Assembly: GCF_016775705.1 (NCBI RefSeq)
Contig: NZ_CP068760.1
Coordinates: 3,286,001-3,350,000, forward strand
Direction: 5' to 3'
Origin: Chryseobacterium cucumeris
GTDB lineage: Bacteria > Bacteroidota > Bacteroidia > Flavobacteriales > Weeksellaceae
DNA: 64,000 nucleotides
A program made the translations under genes and the position numbers. Shown piece after piece: positions 26,472-35,958 of this stretch. How positions within the stretch are numbered: position 1 is the first letter of the stretch; every line of letters begins with the position of its first letter. The notes under the pieces were generated by a model. It saw only the letters and a list, made by a program, of their open reading frames with translations, was not told the origin of the DNA and searched no databases.

Positions 26472-27218
26472 ATGAAAATACAGGTTATCAGCGATCTTCA
26501 CCGGGAATTTGGGAGTACAGAATTATATTTTGATCATGCTGATATAATTGTGCTGGCAGGAGATGTCAATCTGGGAACCAAAGGAATTGAATGGATAAAA
26601 GAAACTATATCCGATAAACCTGTCATCTATGTTTTGGGCAATCATGAATATTATAAAGGCTCATATCCGAAAACACTTCACAAGATTAAAGAAGCAGCCC
26701 TGGGTTCCAATGTTTATGTGCTGGAAAATTCATTTATAGACATTGAAGGTATTCGTTTTCATGGAGCCACTTTATGGACGGATTTTTCCATCTTTGGAAA
26801 TCCTGTTCAGTACGGAATGCTTTGTCAATCTAAGATGAATGACTATAAAATGATCAGAAGAGATCCTTCCTATTCGAAAATGAGAACATTGGATACCTTT
26901 AAAATTCATCAGCTTTCAAAACAATGGCTAAAAGAAAGTCTTGAAGACTCAAAAGGACTTGAAAATATTGTCGTTACCCATCATGCACCCAGCATACAGT
27001 CAGTTCCAGAACATTACAAAAATGATCCTTTAACAGCGGCCTATGCTTCTGATCTGGAAGATTTCATCAAAGAATATCAGCCTCTGTACTGGATTCACGG
27101 GCATATTCATACTCCCGTAAGATATAAGATCGGAGAAACGGAAATTATCTGTAATCCTCATGGTTATATTGATGAAAAATATAATGGATATGATAAGGAG
27201 CTGATGATTGTTGTTTAA
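26472..27218 (+). CDS. Calcineurin-like metallophosphoesterase
   Basis: 248 residues from the ATG at 26472 (a further upstream ATG would lie across the MFS terminator). The metal-site motifs are in order: I-S-D-L-H-R-E at 5-11, A-G-D-V-N-L-G at about 31 (GDxx), G-N-H-E-Y-Y (GNHE), V-T-H-H-A-P and H-G-H-I-H. These are the five blocks of the calcineurin-like phosphoesterase fold, with two metal ions. The substrate cannot be told; relatives act on nucleotides, nucleic acids or phosphoproteins. No signal peptide. A stand-alone gene with its own promoter. Confidence 0.9.
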   Translation: MKIQVISDLHREFGSTELYFDHADIIVLAGDVNLGTKGIEWIKETISDKPVIYVLGNHEYYKGSYPKTLHKIKEAALGSNVYVLENSFIDIEGIRFHGATLWTDFSIFGNPVQYGMLCQSKMNDYKMIRRDPSYSKMRTLDTFKIHQLSKQWLKESLEDSKGLENIVVTHHAPSIQSVPEHYKNDPLTAAYASDLEDFIKEYQPLYWIHGHIHTPVRYKIGETEIICNPHGYIDEKYNGYDKELMIVV

Positions 27219-27328
27219 AAATAGAAGTAAAATTTCCGCAGGATTTTTTTTAATGTCTTAAAATGATAAAGTAAAATTGAATCAGCTTCGTCTGTAATGA
27301 TGAAGCAGGTTTTTAATCCATTATCATT

Positions 27329-27880
27329 ATGAAGACAACTATACAGGAGGGGATTATTCTCATTCCGGATTTCAGCGGATTTACTGAATTTGTGTTCAAT
27401 ACAAAATTGTATACAGGCGAGTATATTGTACGGCAATTACTGTCGACACTCATTGATGTGAACGATCAGTATTTTGAAATTTCCGAGATTGAGGGAGATG
27501 CCATTTTATTTTACCGTTATGATGAAAATCCGTCTTACCAGAGTATTTCAACAATGCTGTGGAAGATGCGAACTGCTTTCAACAGGAAAATAGAAGAGTT
27601 AAGTAAAAGTTTAAGTACCAAAATTGATCTGGCTCTCAAGTTTATTGTTCATTACGGATCTTTTTCACAGTACAATATCGGAAACTTCAGAAAATTATAT
27701 GGAAAAACAATCGTGGAGGCTCATCAGCTTCTGAAAAACGGAGTCGCTGAACAGCCTTCTTATGCACTTTTCAGTAATTCTTTTCTGGAAAGCAGCAGGA
27801 ATAAAGAATCCGGTTTTAATAAAGATCCGCTTCGTCTGCCTGAAGTTGGTGTTATTCATTACTTTGAAAGTGTAAACTAG
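27329..27880 (+). CDS. DUF2652 protein, cyclase-like fold
   Basis: 183 residues. I-L-I-P-D-F-S-G-F-T-E-F near the start, E-I-E-G-D-A-I-L-F-Y at about 52-61 and K-L-Y-G-K-T-I-V-E-A-H-Q-L-L-K-N at about 123-138 are the hallmarks of DUF2652. The layout copies class III nucleotide cyclases (an Asp-Φ-x-G-F-[ST] strand, then G-D, then an Ala/His helix), but the second metal aspartate and the usual purine-specifying residues are not obvious. It may be a degenerate or ligand-binding relative. Followed by a strong terminator at 27927. Confidence 0.75.
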   Translation: MKTTIQEGIILIPDFSGFTEFVFNTKLYTGEYIVRQLLSTLIDVNDQYFEISEIEGDAILFYRYDENPSYQSISTMLWKMRTAFNRKIEELSKSLSTKIDLALKFIVHYGSFSQYNIGNFRKLYGKTIVEAHQLLKNGVAEQPSYALFSNSFLESSRNKESGFNKDPLRLPEVGVIHYFESVN

Positions 27881-27926
27881 CATATATTTTTTAATAGTAA
27901 TCCTTGTCAATTTGCTATTGCTAACG

Positions 27927-27950
27927 GCCCGGGTGAGATCCGGGCTTTTT
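27927..27950 (+). terminator. Intrinsic terminator
   Basis: Stem GCCCGG / CCGGGC with a 7-nt loop, then five T. Confidence 0.8.
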
Positions 27951-28196
27951 GCTTGTCAAATTGTTGGAATTAAAATAAATTTTCAATTTCGTATAAATAC
28001 TGTTTTTTAAGAATATTTATAATGGAAGTGAGTTTTATTGGTTTGATTTATTGAAAAATTTACATCGTTTTTAAATTTATGTTTATGTTTTAATTGTTAT
28101 ATGCTTGAAAATTAAATAATTATTTTGCTTTTTTTTACTTTTTAATGTAACATATTAATGAAGATAGTGGTCTTATAGAAAAAACTATAATTTCAC
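27951..28196. other. AT-rich upstream region of the outer-membrane barrel gene
   Basis: No frame and no clear promoter box; the T-rich run at 28120-28145 is the only conspicuous feature. Confidence 0.4.
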
Positions 28197-30383
28197 ATGA
28201 AAATACTATTATTTCCCATAGCAATATTAGCAGGCGTATCAGCAATGGCCCAACAAGCTCCAGCTCCGGCTGCCAACGATACTGTAAAAGGAAATGCAAA
28301 AGAAATAGAAGCGGTTACTCTGGTTGCCAGAAAGCCAACCGTAGAATCTAAAGTAGACAGAACTGTATTTAATGTAGCGAATAGTGCAATTCTGGCGGGA
28401 AATACAACATGGGATGTGCTGAGAATGACTCCTCTGGTAAGTATTGATAACAATGATGAGGTAAAAGCTGAGGGACAATTGGTTACCGTATATATCAATG
28501 ATAGGAAATCTGTTTTTACAGGTAAGGAGCTCAAGGAATATCTTAAAACAATTCCTGCCGATAACCTGATGAAAATTGAAGTGATCACCAGCCCGTCTTC
28601 CCGTTATGAAACTTCCGGTTCCGTAATCAATATTGTCCTTAAAAAAAGGGATGATGAAGGATTAAAAGGAAGCATATCTCTCAACAACAGACAAAGTACC
28701 AAAAACTCGCAATACACGAATTTCAACCTGAACTACCATAAGAAAAAGTTTACCCAAACCCTTATAGGAGGTTATAATAACGGAACTTATGTACAGACGA
28801 ATCAGACATGGGATAACCGCTATGCGGAAAATAAACTGACACAGTTTAATCTGAAAAATGTAATGAGAAATGAAAGCCCTTCTGTTTCTTCCACTTCGGA
28901 GTTTGAAATTAATGATAAAAATAACTTCGGGCTTGTACTGGAATATTCACAAAACAGGAATTTTCATACTGCAGAATCTGATGGGGCCACTACAAAAGAC
29001 GGAGATCCGGGAGAATCTTTCCTTCAGAACCAAAACAACTGGGGATTCAGCCGTAATCTGGGGACTAATGCTTTCTACAAATATTATGATAAAGAAAAGA
29101 ACAGAATCTTAGATATTAATTTAGGAACCAATTATTCCAGTGATAATAATGATAATCTGATCGACAAGCAAATTACTAAGCAAGGGGTGATAACCCATCA
29201 GCAGCTGGGCGTTATCAGTAGCAATCAGATGCGTAATTATTATCTGAAAGTTGATTATACACAACCTTTTGGTAAATCGGGTGGCACCATGGAAGTAGGA
29301 GGGAAGACCGAAATAAACAACCATGTTATTCCTAACAGCCTGTATGGATTCAGCATTGATAATGCCATCCCGGAATTCGCTAATCTTTCCCGCAATGACA
29401 GATTCCATTATGAAGATCATCTGAGCTCCTTATATGCCAATTACAGCAAGACATTTTTTGAAAAACTGGAAACCAGAGTCGGAATCCGTTACGAATATAT
29501 TGATTATAAAGTAAGACAGGATGTAGCAGGTACGGAAAGAAGGGATTCTTACGGCTCTTTTCTTCCCAACTTATTGCTGAAATATAGTTTTTCAGAGAAA
29601 TTTGACCTGAGTCTTACCTACAACCGAAGCATTTGGAGACCCTGGTATTCTGAATTTAATCCCTTCCTTATGCCTGAAATTAACGGAACGTATTCCAGAG
29701 GAAACCTTTATCTGAATCCTAACCCGAATGACAGGCTTTATCTGAAGTTCGGAATTCTGAAAAAGTACTTTATCTCTGCAAGATATATGCACACGAATCA
29801 GGATTACTGGACGACTTACGTAACGGAAAATGGCAGAACAGTTTCATTGCCGGGGAACTTTGATGGAAAGGTTGAAAAATACTACCTATTTGCCAATACC
29901 AATCAGAATTTCCTGAAAAATAAACTGAATGTGAATGCCGGATTTGGATGGTACTACATTAATAATAAGGATTTTAACGAGAAGAATAAATTGGGAGCTA
30001 AGGATTATATCAGCTATTGGGGAGCCTCAGCGAATATATCTTATACTAATCTGTTTAATAAAAACATTAATGTAAGTGCATGGATGGAACTTGCCAATCA
30101 GAATAACGGTAACTCATATGCCAACAATACCAATGTTTTCCATAATATTTCAGTGACTAAAATATTCCCGAAAACCCAGATGGAGCTGAGCATGCAGCTG
30201 ATGAACATCTTTAAAAGGCCTTATGGCGATAACACAACATACAGCGCGGACGGAACTTTCAGAGAGTACTCAAAATGGGACTGGTATGGAGTTTCTCTTA
30301 CTTTTGTAAAGCGTTTTGGAAACCAGAAGGTAAAGGAGAATACAAAAACCGACGTAGAGAAAAACGGCGGCGGCGGAAAATAA
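28197..30383 (+). CDS. TonB-dependent-receptor-like outer-membrane beta-barrel protein
   Basis: 728 residues. A signal peptide ends at A-M-A-Q (about 19). A plug-like domain at about 50-155 (D-V-L-R-M-T-P-L-V-S-I-D, V-T-V-Y-I-N-D-R-K-S, S-S-R-Y-E-T-S-G-S-V-I-N-I-V-L-K) is followed by a barrel of the OMP_b-brl_3 type. The usual N-terminal carboxypeptidase-regulatory-like domain of Bacteroidetes receptors is missing, and no SusD-like partner lies beside it, so a polysaccharide SusCD pair is unlikely. The tail after the barrel is Lys/Gly-rich (ending G-G-G-G-K). Substrate unknown; metal or small peptide uptake are possibilities. Confidence 0.85.
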   Translation: MKILLFPIAILAGVSAMAQQAPAPAANDTVKGNAKEIEAVTLVARKPTVESKVDRTVFNVANSAILAGNTTWDVLRMTPLVSIDNNDEVKAEGQLVTVYINDRKSVFTGKELKEYLKTIPADNLMKIEVITSPSSRYETSGSVINIVLKKRDDEGLKGSISLNNRQSTKNSQYTNFNLNYHKKKFTQTLIGGYNNGTYVQTNQTWDNRYAENKLTQFNLKNVMRNESPSVSSTSEFEINDKNNFGLVLEYSQNRNFHTAESDGATTKDGDPGESFLQNQNNWGFSRNLGTNAFYKYYDKEKNRILDINLGTNYSSDNNDNLIDKQITKQGVITHQQLGVISSNQMRNYYLKVDYTQPFGKSGGTMEVGGKTEINNHVIPNSLYGFSIDNAIPEFANLSRNDRFHYEDHLSSLYANYSKTFFEKLETRVGIRYEYIDYKVRQDVAGTERRDSYGSFLPNLLLKYSFSEKFDLSLTYNRSIWRPWYSEFNPFLMPEINGTYSRGNLYLNPNPNDRLYLKFGILKKYFISARYMHTNQDYWTTYVTENGRTVSLPGNFDGKVEKYYLFANTNQNFLKNKLNVNAGFGWYYINNKDFNEKNKLGAKDYISYWGASANISYTNLFNKNINVSAWMELANQNNGNSYANNTNVFHNISVTKIFPKTQMELSMQLMNIFKRPYGDNTTYSADGTFREYSKWDWYGVSLTFVKRFGNQKVKENTKTDVEKNGGGGK

Positions 30384-30409
30384 TTCAGGATTTGTTAGAT
30401 ATAATGAAA

Positions 30410-30438
30410 GCAGGTTTCCAATTGGGAATCTGCTTTTT
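30410..30438 (+). terminator. Intrinsic terminator of the barrel gene
   Basis: Stem GCAGGTTTCC / GGGAATCTGC with a 4-nt loop, then five T. Confidence 0.75.
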
Positions 30439-30541
30439 ATTTCTGGCTGGAAGCTGGAAGCTAGAAGCTAGAAGCACTGAGGTACGTCCTTGATTGTCTA
30501 TAAAAATCTGTGAAATCTCTGTAATCTTTGGGAGAAAAATT

Positions 30542-30573
30542 AAAAAAAACAGATCCCAATCCGGAATCTGTTT
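30542..30573 (-). terminator. Intrinsic terminator of bglX
   Basis: Stem AAACAGATCC against GGAATCTGTTT; on the minus strand it is followed by a long T run. Confidence 0.7.
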
Positions 30574-30617
30574 GCATTCTATCAAATAATTATAAATAGA
30601 GTTTATACTCAGTTTTT

Positions 30618-32882
30618 CTATTTAAGAGTAAATTTCACTTTGGTTTTAATGGCATCTGAAGAATTTCCAATAAGAGCTTCAAAGTCTCCGGGCTCAGCTA
30701 CCCAATCGTGTTTTTGAGCATCAAAATAACTTAAAGCCGTTTTATCAATGGTGAAAGTCACTTCTTTCTGTTCTCCCGGATTCAGGTATATTTTTTCAAA
30801 ACCTTTCAATTCTTTTGCAGGGCGTGGAACAGAAGATTTTAAATCACTGATATAAAGCTGCGCCACTTCAGCACCTGCCTTTTTACCTGTATTTTTAACG
30901 GTTACTGTAAATGTGATTTTACCATCCTGTGAAATAGTAGTCTGGTCTGCTTTTGCTTTTCCGAATTCAAAAGTAGTGTAGCTCAAACCATGCCCGAAGC
31001 TGAACAGTGGTTTTATATTTTTGGTATCATGCCAGCGATACCCTACAAAAATGCTTTCGTTGTACGTAATATTGATAGGATTTTTCTGGTCTTTTCCTTT
31101 TCCTGCAGCTAACTCATCTTTCTGCCCCGGATATTCTCCAAGCTGGTGTGCTGCATTGTCTTCAAGTTTTACCGGAAATGTAAACGGAAGTTTTCCTGAT
31201 GGGTTGGCATCTCCTGCTAAAATGGCTGCAATAGAATTTCCGGCCTCGGATCCAAGATACCAGGCTTGTACAACCGTTGGAACTTCTTTGATCCACGGCA
31301 TGGCCACTGCATTTCCGGAAACTAAAACCACAGCAAGGTTTTTGTTCGCTTTGGCCAGAGCAGAGATGATTTGATCCTGATTGTAAGGCAGTCCATAGCT
31401 TTTTCTGTCGTTTCCTTCACTGTCCTGGAAGTCCGCTTTGTTCAGTCCGCCTACGAAAATGACGTAATCTGATTTTTTTGCCAATTCTATGGCTTCATTC
31501 AATAATTCAGCCTCAGATCGGGTGTCTTTTAAATCCTGTCCGGATTTTACTCCGTTATATTCTCCTCCGATATCTCCTACATAGCCTCTTGCGTACTGTA
31601 CATCAGCCTGTTTTCCGAATCTGGATTTGATTCCGTCTAAAGGAAGTGTTTCATATTTCACTTTTAAAGATGAAGAACCACCGCCAACAGTCATTATTTT
31701 GATGGCATTTTCACCAATAACCGCTATTTTTTTAGCCTTATTAAGATCAATCGGAAGAATATTCCCCTGATTTTTCAATAAAACAATTCCTTCTTCTCCG
31801 ATTTCTTTGGCAATGGCTTTATGCTCTTCAGAAGCAATATTTCCGAAAGGCTTGTTGCGGTTCATCGTTGTTTTGTAGGCAAGACGAAGTAATCTTGTTA
31901 CTTTGTCATCCAATTCTTTAGTTCCTACTTTTCCTGCTTTAATCAAATCAAGGTAAGGCTTTGCCAGATAATAATTGTCATAGGCATTTTTAGTTCCTGC
32001 AGAAAGTCCGTTGGTCCATGAGCCGAATTCAAGATCAAGACCATTGTGGATAGCTTGTTCTGTATTGTTTACAGCACCCCAGTCGGATACCACTACGCCT
32101 TTATAATTCCATTCTTTCTTTAAAATATCATTTAAAAGATATTGATTCTGGCTGGCATACTGGCCTTTATACATGTCGTAAGCTCCCATGATCGTCCACG
32201 AATCACCTTCTGTTACCGCTGCTTTAAAGGCAGGAAGGTAAATTTCATACAATGCTCTGTCATCCACATTCACATTGCTTGTATGACGGAACATTTCCTG
32301 ATTGTTCAGAGCAAAATGTTTTACAGAAGTTGCCACTCCGTTAGATTGCACACCTTTAATATAAGGAACCACCATCTTGGATGTCAGATAAGGATCTTCA
32401 CCCATGTATTCAAAATTTCTGCCGTTTAGTGGAGTTCTGTAAATATTAACTCCAGGTCCCAGAAGAATATCTTTTTTTCTGTAGCGGGCTTCTTCACCCA
32501 ATGCTTTCCCATAGTTCCATGACATTTTTTTGTTCCAGGTTGCGGATAAAGCAGTCAGGGCAGGGTAGGCGATAATAGAATCGTTGGTCCATCCGGCCTG
32601 ATCCCATTCGTCCCACATTACTTCAGGACGAACCCCGTGCGGGCCATCTGTAGTCCAGAATTCAGGAATTCCCAATCTCGGAACACCCGGTGAACTGAAT
32701 TTGGACTGTGCGTGAAGCATAGCCACTTTTTCTTCCAGGGTCATTCTTGATAGTGCATCCTGAATGCGCTGTTCAACAGGTTTGGATTCATCCAGATAAA
32801 CAGGAATGGTAGTATTAGTCTGAGCCATATAAGAAGCAGAAATAAAGGTGAATAAACTTATAATGACGGTTTTCTTTAACAT
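30618..32882 (-). CDS. bglX: Glycoside hydrolase family 3 beta-glucosidase, exported
   Basis: 754 residues, full length for BglX. A signal peptide ends near S-Y-M-A-Q (about 20). The family 3 N-terminal barrel contains V-K-H-F-A-L-N-N-Q-E (the KHF motif) and the nucleophile Asp267 in V-V-V-S-D-W-G. The alpha/beta sandwich domain follows (G-E-E-G-I-V-L-L-K-N), and a fibronectin-III-like domain closes the protein (F-G-H-G-L-S-Y-T-T-F-E). Removes terminal beta-glucose from oligosaccharides in the periplasm. Single gene with its own promoter box (32907-32914) and terminator. Confidence 0.95.
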   Translation of the reverse strand: MLKKTVIISLFTFISASYMAQTNTTIPVYLDESKPVEQRIQDALSRMTLEEKVAMLHAQSKFSSPGVPRLGIPEFWTTDGPHGVRPEVMWDEWDQAGWTNDSIIAYPALTALSATWNKKMSWNYGKALGEEARYRKKDILLGPGVNIYRTPLNGRNFEYMGEDPYLTSKMVVPYIKGVQSNGVATSVKHFALNNQEMFRHTSNVNVDDRALYEIYLPAFKAAVTEGDSWTIMGAYDMYKGQYASQNQYLLNDILKKEWNYKGVVVSDWGAVNNTEQAIHNGLDLEFGSWTNGLSAGTKNAYDNYYLAKPYLDLIKAGKVGTKELDDKVTRLLRLAYKTTMNRNKPFGNIASEEHKAIAKEIGEEGIVLLKNQGNILPIDLNKAKKIAVIGENAIKIMTVGGGSSSLKVKYETLPLDGIKSRFGKQADVQYARGYVGDIGGEYNGVKSGQDLKDTRSEAELLNEAIELAKKSDYVIFVGGLNKADFQDSEGNDRKSYGLPYNQDQIISALAKANKNLAVVLVSGNAVAMPWIKEVPTVVQAWYLGSEAGNSIAAILAGDANPSGKLPFTFPVKLEDNAAHQLGEYPGQKDELAAGKGKDQKNPINITYNESIFVGYRWHDTKNIKPLFSFGHGLSYTTFEFGKAKADQTTISQDGKITFTVTVKNTGKKAGAEVAQLYISDLKSSVPRPAKELKGFEKIYLNPGEQKEVTFTIDKTALSYFDAQKHDWVAEPGDFEALIGNSSDAIKTKVKFTLK

Positions 32883-32906
32883 AATGCCTTACTATTTGAT
32901 TAAAAA

Positions 32907-32914
32907 CAAAAATA
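32907..32914 (-). promoter_or_regulatory. -7 box of bglX
   Basis: TATTTTTG on the minus strand, 25 bases before the start codon. Confidence 0.5.
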
Positions 32915-32962
32915 GAGAAAATTTTTATTATCTCAAATTGAGAAAATAAAAAATTGATAAAT

Positions 32963-32991
32963 AAAAAAACTGCCTGATTATTTGCAGACAG
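32963..32991 (-). terminator. Terminator in the metQ-bglX gap
   Basis: Stem CTGTCTG / CAGGCAG (one wobble) on the minus strand, then seven T. It lies about 340 bases past the metQ stop and would end the methionine operon before bglX. Confidence 0.55.
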
Positions 32992-33165
32992 CTTATTATT
33001 AAATATTGTATTTGTAAATGCGGAAAACTGAAGAGAAGTTGATGTTGAGACATCAAAGTGAAAAGGCTGAAAGCAAAATTGCAAAATGGTAAAAGACGAA
33101 TGAAGCTACTCTCATATACTTTCATTCAACACCTCGAATCTTACAACACTCCTAGCACAGTGTTT

Positions 33166-33233
33166 AGATTCCTATGGAATGATAAGGCGGACGTATAGGT
33201 ATAGCATGTAGTTTGTTCATTCCGAAGGAATCT
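33166..33233. repeat. Dispersed 67-nt inverted repeat, copy a
   Basis: Left arm AGATTCCTATGGAATGA, right arm TCATTCCGAAGGAATCT. One of seven copies in the window (see 40811, 42720, 43954, 55858, 57775, 63195). Confidence 0.75.
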
Positions 33234-33328
33234 ACACTCAAACCCTCTTACTCTCCAACCCGAAAACTCGTATCCCGAATCCACTCTCACAACTCTAATA
33301 CTCTAATACTCTCAAACTCTCCAACTCA
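33234..33328. repeat. Pyrimidine-rich low-complexity tract
   Basis: Repeated units of the kind ACTCTCAAACTCTAATACT. Similar tracts, in one strand sense or the other, recur at 34195, 38817, 42607 and 63102. Confidence 0.55.
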
Positions 33329-34138
33329 TCAATCCCATCCTTTCACAGCACCTCCTTTGAAGATTTCCTTAGCTTTCTTTTCCACTTCCGGAGACTGATA
33401 GGCTTTTACAAAGTTTTTTACTTTCTGGCTGTTTTTATTATCCTGTCTGGCGACTACCACATTCACATAAGGAGAATCTTTATCTTCCACAAGAATACCT
33501 TGCTTTTCCTGATCCAGACCTGCCTGTGCTGCAAAATTATTATTAATTACCCCCACAACAACATCTCTGTCATCCAAAACTCTTGGAATCTGAGCACCTT
33601 CGATCTCCATGATTTTCAGTTGTTTCGGGTTTTTTGTAATATCTGTTACTTTGGGAAGAAGTCCCACACCATCTTTCAATTTCAGCAAACCACTTTTTTG
33701 CAGAAGCAGTAAAGAACGTCCTCCGTTGGTAGGATCATTGGGAATAACAATCGTGTTGCCTTCCTGTAATTCACCAACGTTTTTAATTTTTTTTGAATAG
33801 GCTACAATAGGATACACAAATGTATTGCCTACAGGAGCAAGGTTATAACCTCTCTGCTTGGACTGTTCCGTTAAATAAGGAATATGCTGGAAGGCATTGG
33901 CATCAATATCCCCGTTAGTCAGGGCTTCATTGGGAACTACATAATCGTTGAAAGGGATCAGTTCCACTTCAAGATTGTACTTATCTTTAGCCACTTTTTT
34001 AGCTACTTCAGCAATTTCCTGCTCTGGGCCATACGTGATCCCTACACGGATAAAGTTCGGATCATCCTTTCTTCCCGAACAGGCACTGAACAGCAATATT
34101 CCGGCGGCCACTAAACCAAAAATCTTTATTTTTTTCAT
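33329..34138 (-). CDS. metQ: Methionine ABC transporter substrate-binding lipoprotein
   Basis: 269 residues. A lipoprotein signal ends in L-F-S-A-C with the lipid-bearing Cys20. The NlpA/MetQ fold is recognised from I-R-V-G-I-T-Y-G-P-E-Q-E-I, N-A-F-Q-H-I-P-Y-L and I-P-N-D-P-T-N-G-G-R-S. Captures methionine in the periplasm and hands it to MetI/MetN. Last gene of the operon EamA-metN-metI-metQ, 124 bases after metI with a pyrimidine-rich tract in the gap. Control is likely to come from the Met-codon leader at 36985-37175. Confidence 0.95.
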   Translation of the reverse strand: MKKIKIFGLVAAGILLFSACSGRKDDPNFIRVGITYGPEQEIAEVAKKVAKDKYNLEVELIPFNDYVVPNEALTNGDIDANAFQHIPYLTEQSKQRGYNLAPVGNTFVYPIVAYSKKIKNVGELQEGNTIVIPNDPTNGGRSLLLLQKSGLLKLKDGVGLLPKVTDITKNPKQLKIMEIEGAQIPRVLDDRDVVVGVINNNFAAQAGLDQEKQGILVEDKDSPYVNVVVARQDNKNSQKVKNFVKAYQSPEVEKKAKEIFKGGAVKGWD

Positions 34139-34194
34139 TCTATTTTTTTATTTAAATACTATTGAAGCAAAAGAGTAAAAAATGATCTCATTCA

Positions 34195-34258
34195 TCCCCG
34201 TATCCCGAAACTCGCACCCCGGATCTCAAACACTCCTACTCTCAAACACTCTCACCCA
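34195..34258. repeat. Pyrimidine-rich tract between metI and metQ
   Basis: Segments such as CCGTATCCCGAAACTCGCAC and ACTCCTACTCTCAAACACTC lie inside the operon, so they are transcribed in the metI-metQ gap. Confidence 0.5.
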
Positions 34259-34262
34259 AAAA

Positions 34263-34919
34263 CTACCTGTGATCAAATCTTTTTGACAATCTGTCGCCCA
34301 TAAACTGGATGATGAAAACCAAAAGAACAAGCAGAATCAAAACGGTATTCATAATTACAATATCATATCCGATATATCCGTACTGGTAACCCACCTGTCC
34401 AAGTCCGCCAGCTCCTACAGCACCACCCATTGCAGAGTAACCTACTAAGGTGATCAAAGTGATGGTTGCATTATTGATTAATGAAGGAAGTGCTTCAGGA
34501 AGCAAAACTTTTCTGATAATCTGTAATGGAGAAGCTCCCAAAGCTCTTGCCGTCTCTATAAGGCCGTGTGGAACCTCAATAAGGCTGTTCTCTACAAGTC
34601 TTGCAATAAAAGGGGCAGCTCCCACACTTAGAGGAACCAAAGCGGCATTTACTCCAATAGAAGTTCCTGCAAGAATTCTTGTGAAAGGAATCATCCATAC
34701 AATCAGAATAATGAAGGGAATGGCACGGAAAATATTAACCAGAATAGATAATCCTCTATGGTAGGTGGTATTTTCCAGCAGTTGTCCTTTTCTGGTTAAA
34801 AATAACATGATTCCTACCGGAAGTCCAAGTACAAATCCAAAGAATCCGGATAAAAATGTCATGTAAACCGTTTCCCAGGTTCCTTTTGCCAAAAGGGCAA
34901 TTACCGTATCACTAAGCAT
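34263..34919 (-). CDS. metI: Methionine ABC transporter permease
   Basis: 218 residues with five membrane helices, the size and shape of MetI. The ABC-permease loop near E-T-A-R-A-L-G-A-S-P-L-Q-I-I-R-K-V-L-L-P-E-A is the EAA motif that meets MetN. The start overlaps the end of metN by 8 bases, so the two are translated together. Inner-membrane channel of the methionine importer. Confidence 0.95.
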   Translation of the reverse strand: MLSDTVIALLAKGTWETVYMTFLSGFFGFVLGLPVGIMLFLTRKGQLLENTTYHRGLSILVNIFRAIPFIILIVWMIPFTRILAGTSIGVNAALVPLSVGAAPFIARLVENSLIEVPHGLIETARALGASPLQIIRKVLLPEALPSLINNATITLITLVGYSAMGGAVGAGGLGQVGYQYGYIGYDIVIMNTVLILLVLLVFIIQFMGDRLSKRFDHR

Positions 34920-35940
34920 ATCCTTTTACTGTATTTTGAATTTTATTTTGGTTGAAATAATAGATCGCCTGCTGGTTTTCTTCAGTCTCACCCTGAAGCT
35001 GTAAAAGTAGTTTACCGAAATTGGAATTTCCAAAATATTCTACATCTGCCTTTAACAATTTATAAGGGATTTTATATTGGCTGTATAGTGTTGAAAGAAT
35101 CTGTTCAACACTGATGTTTTCGTTAAGTTCTATTTCGACCAGCGGAAATAAACCTTCTTTTGGTTCTTTCTGCAGTCTGCTGCTGAGTTCCTGTGGCAGA
35201 GTCATGATGTCTGAATTGATGAACTGGCGGATGATCGGGTGTTCTTTATCCGAAATAATCTCGCTTAAAGTTCCTTTTGTTAATAATTTTCCTTTGTCGA
35301 TCACAGCAACGTGGTTGCAGACCGATTTGATGACTTCCATTTCGTGGGTAATTAAAAGGATGGTAATTCCCAGTCTCTGATTGATATCTCTTAAAAGCTG
35401 CAGAATAGACTGTGTTGTTGCCGGATCCAGTGCGCTGGTTGCTTCATCACAAAGCAGAAGGTGAGGATCATTGGCCAGAGCCCTTGCTATCGCGACTCTC
35501 TGTTTCTGTCCTCCGGAAAGGCTTTTTGGATAATCATTGGCTTTATCTTCAAGGCCTACGATCTTCAGGAGTTCGTTTACTTTTCTGTTGATTTCGTCCT
35601 TGCTGGTATGATCCAGTTCCAGAGGAAGCGCTACATTATCAAAAACAGTTCTTGAAGAAAGAAGATTGAAATGCTGGAAGATCATTCCGATTTTTTTACG
35701 CTCCTCAGCCAGTTGTTGGGAACTGAGCTTTGTGAAATCCTTTCCATTAATAATAATTTGTCCTTCATCCGGTCTTTCCAATAGATTTACGGTACGGATC
35801 AGCGTACTTTTTCCTGCACCTGAAAAACCGATAATTCCTACGATATCTCCTTTATCTATAGTAAGACTTACCTTATCCAGTGCTTTGAAAGACTGTTTTT
35901 TCTGATGAAATGTTTTTGATATGTTTCTGATTTCTATCAT
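34912..35940 (-). CDS. metN: Methionine ABC transporter ATPase
   Basis: 342 residues. Walker A G-F-S-G-A-G-K-S-T-L (about 38), signature L-S-G-G-Q-K-Q-R-V-A-I-A-R-A-L (about 142) and Walker B L-L-L-C-D-E-A-T-S-A-L are all intact. The C-terminal 80 residues are a NIL domain, which in MetN binds methionine and shuts transport when the cell is replete. Begins 18 bases after the EamA gene, so both belong to one transcript. Confidence 0.96.
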   Translation of the reverse strand: MIEIRNISKTFHQKKQSFKALDKVSLTIDKGDIVGIIGFSGAGKSTLIRTVNLLERPDEGQIIINGKDFTKLSSQQLAEERKKIGMIFQHFNLLSSRTVFDNVALPLELDHTSKDEINRKVNELLKIVGLEDKANDYPKSLSGGQKQRVAIARALANDPHLLLCDEATSALDPATTQSILQLLRDINQRLGITILLITHEMEVIKSVCNHVAVIDKGKLLTKGTLSEIISDKEHPIIRQFINSDIMTLPQELSSRLQKEPKEGLFPLVEIELNENISVEQILSTLYSQYKIPYKLLKADVEYFGNSNFGKLLLQLQGETEENQQAIYYFNQNKIQNTVKGYA

Positions 35941-35958
35941 TCTGATTTTATATACTTT

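Noticed and set aside
30446-30480. Heptad-like GGAAGCTGGAAGCTAGAAG repeats as an array
   Set aside because: Only about four short imperfect units, too few to call more than local slippage.
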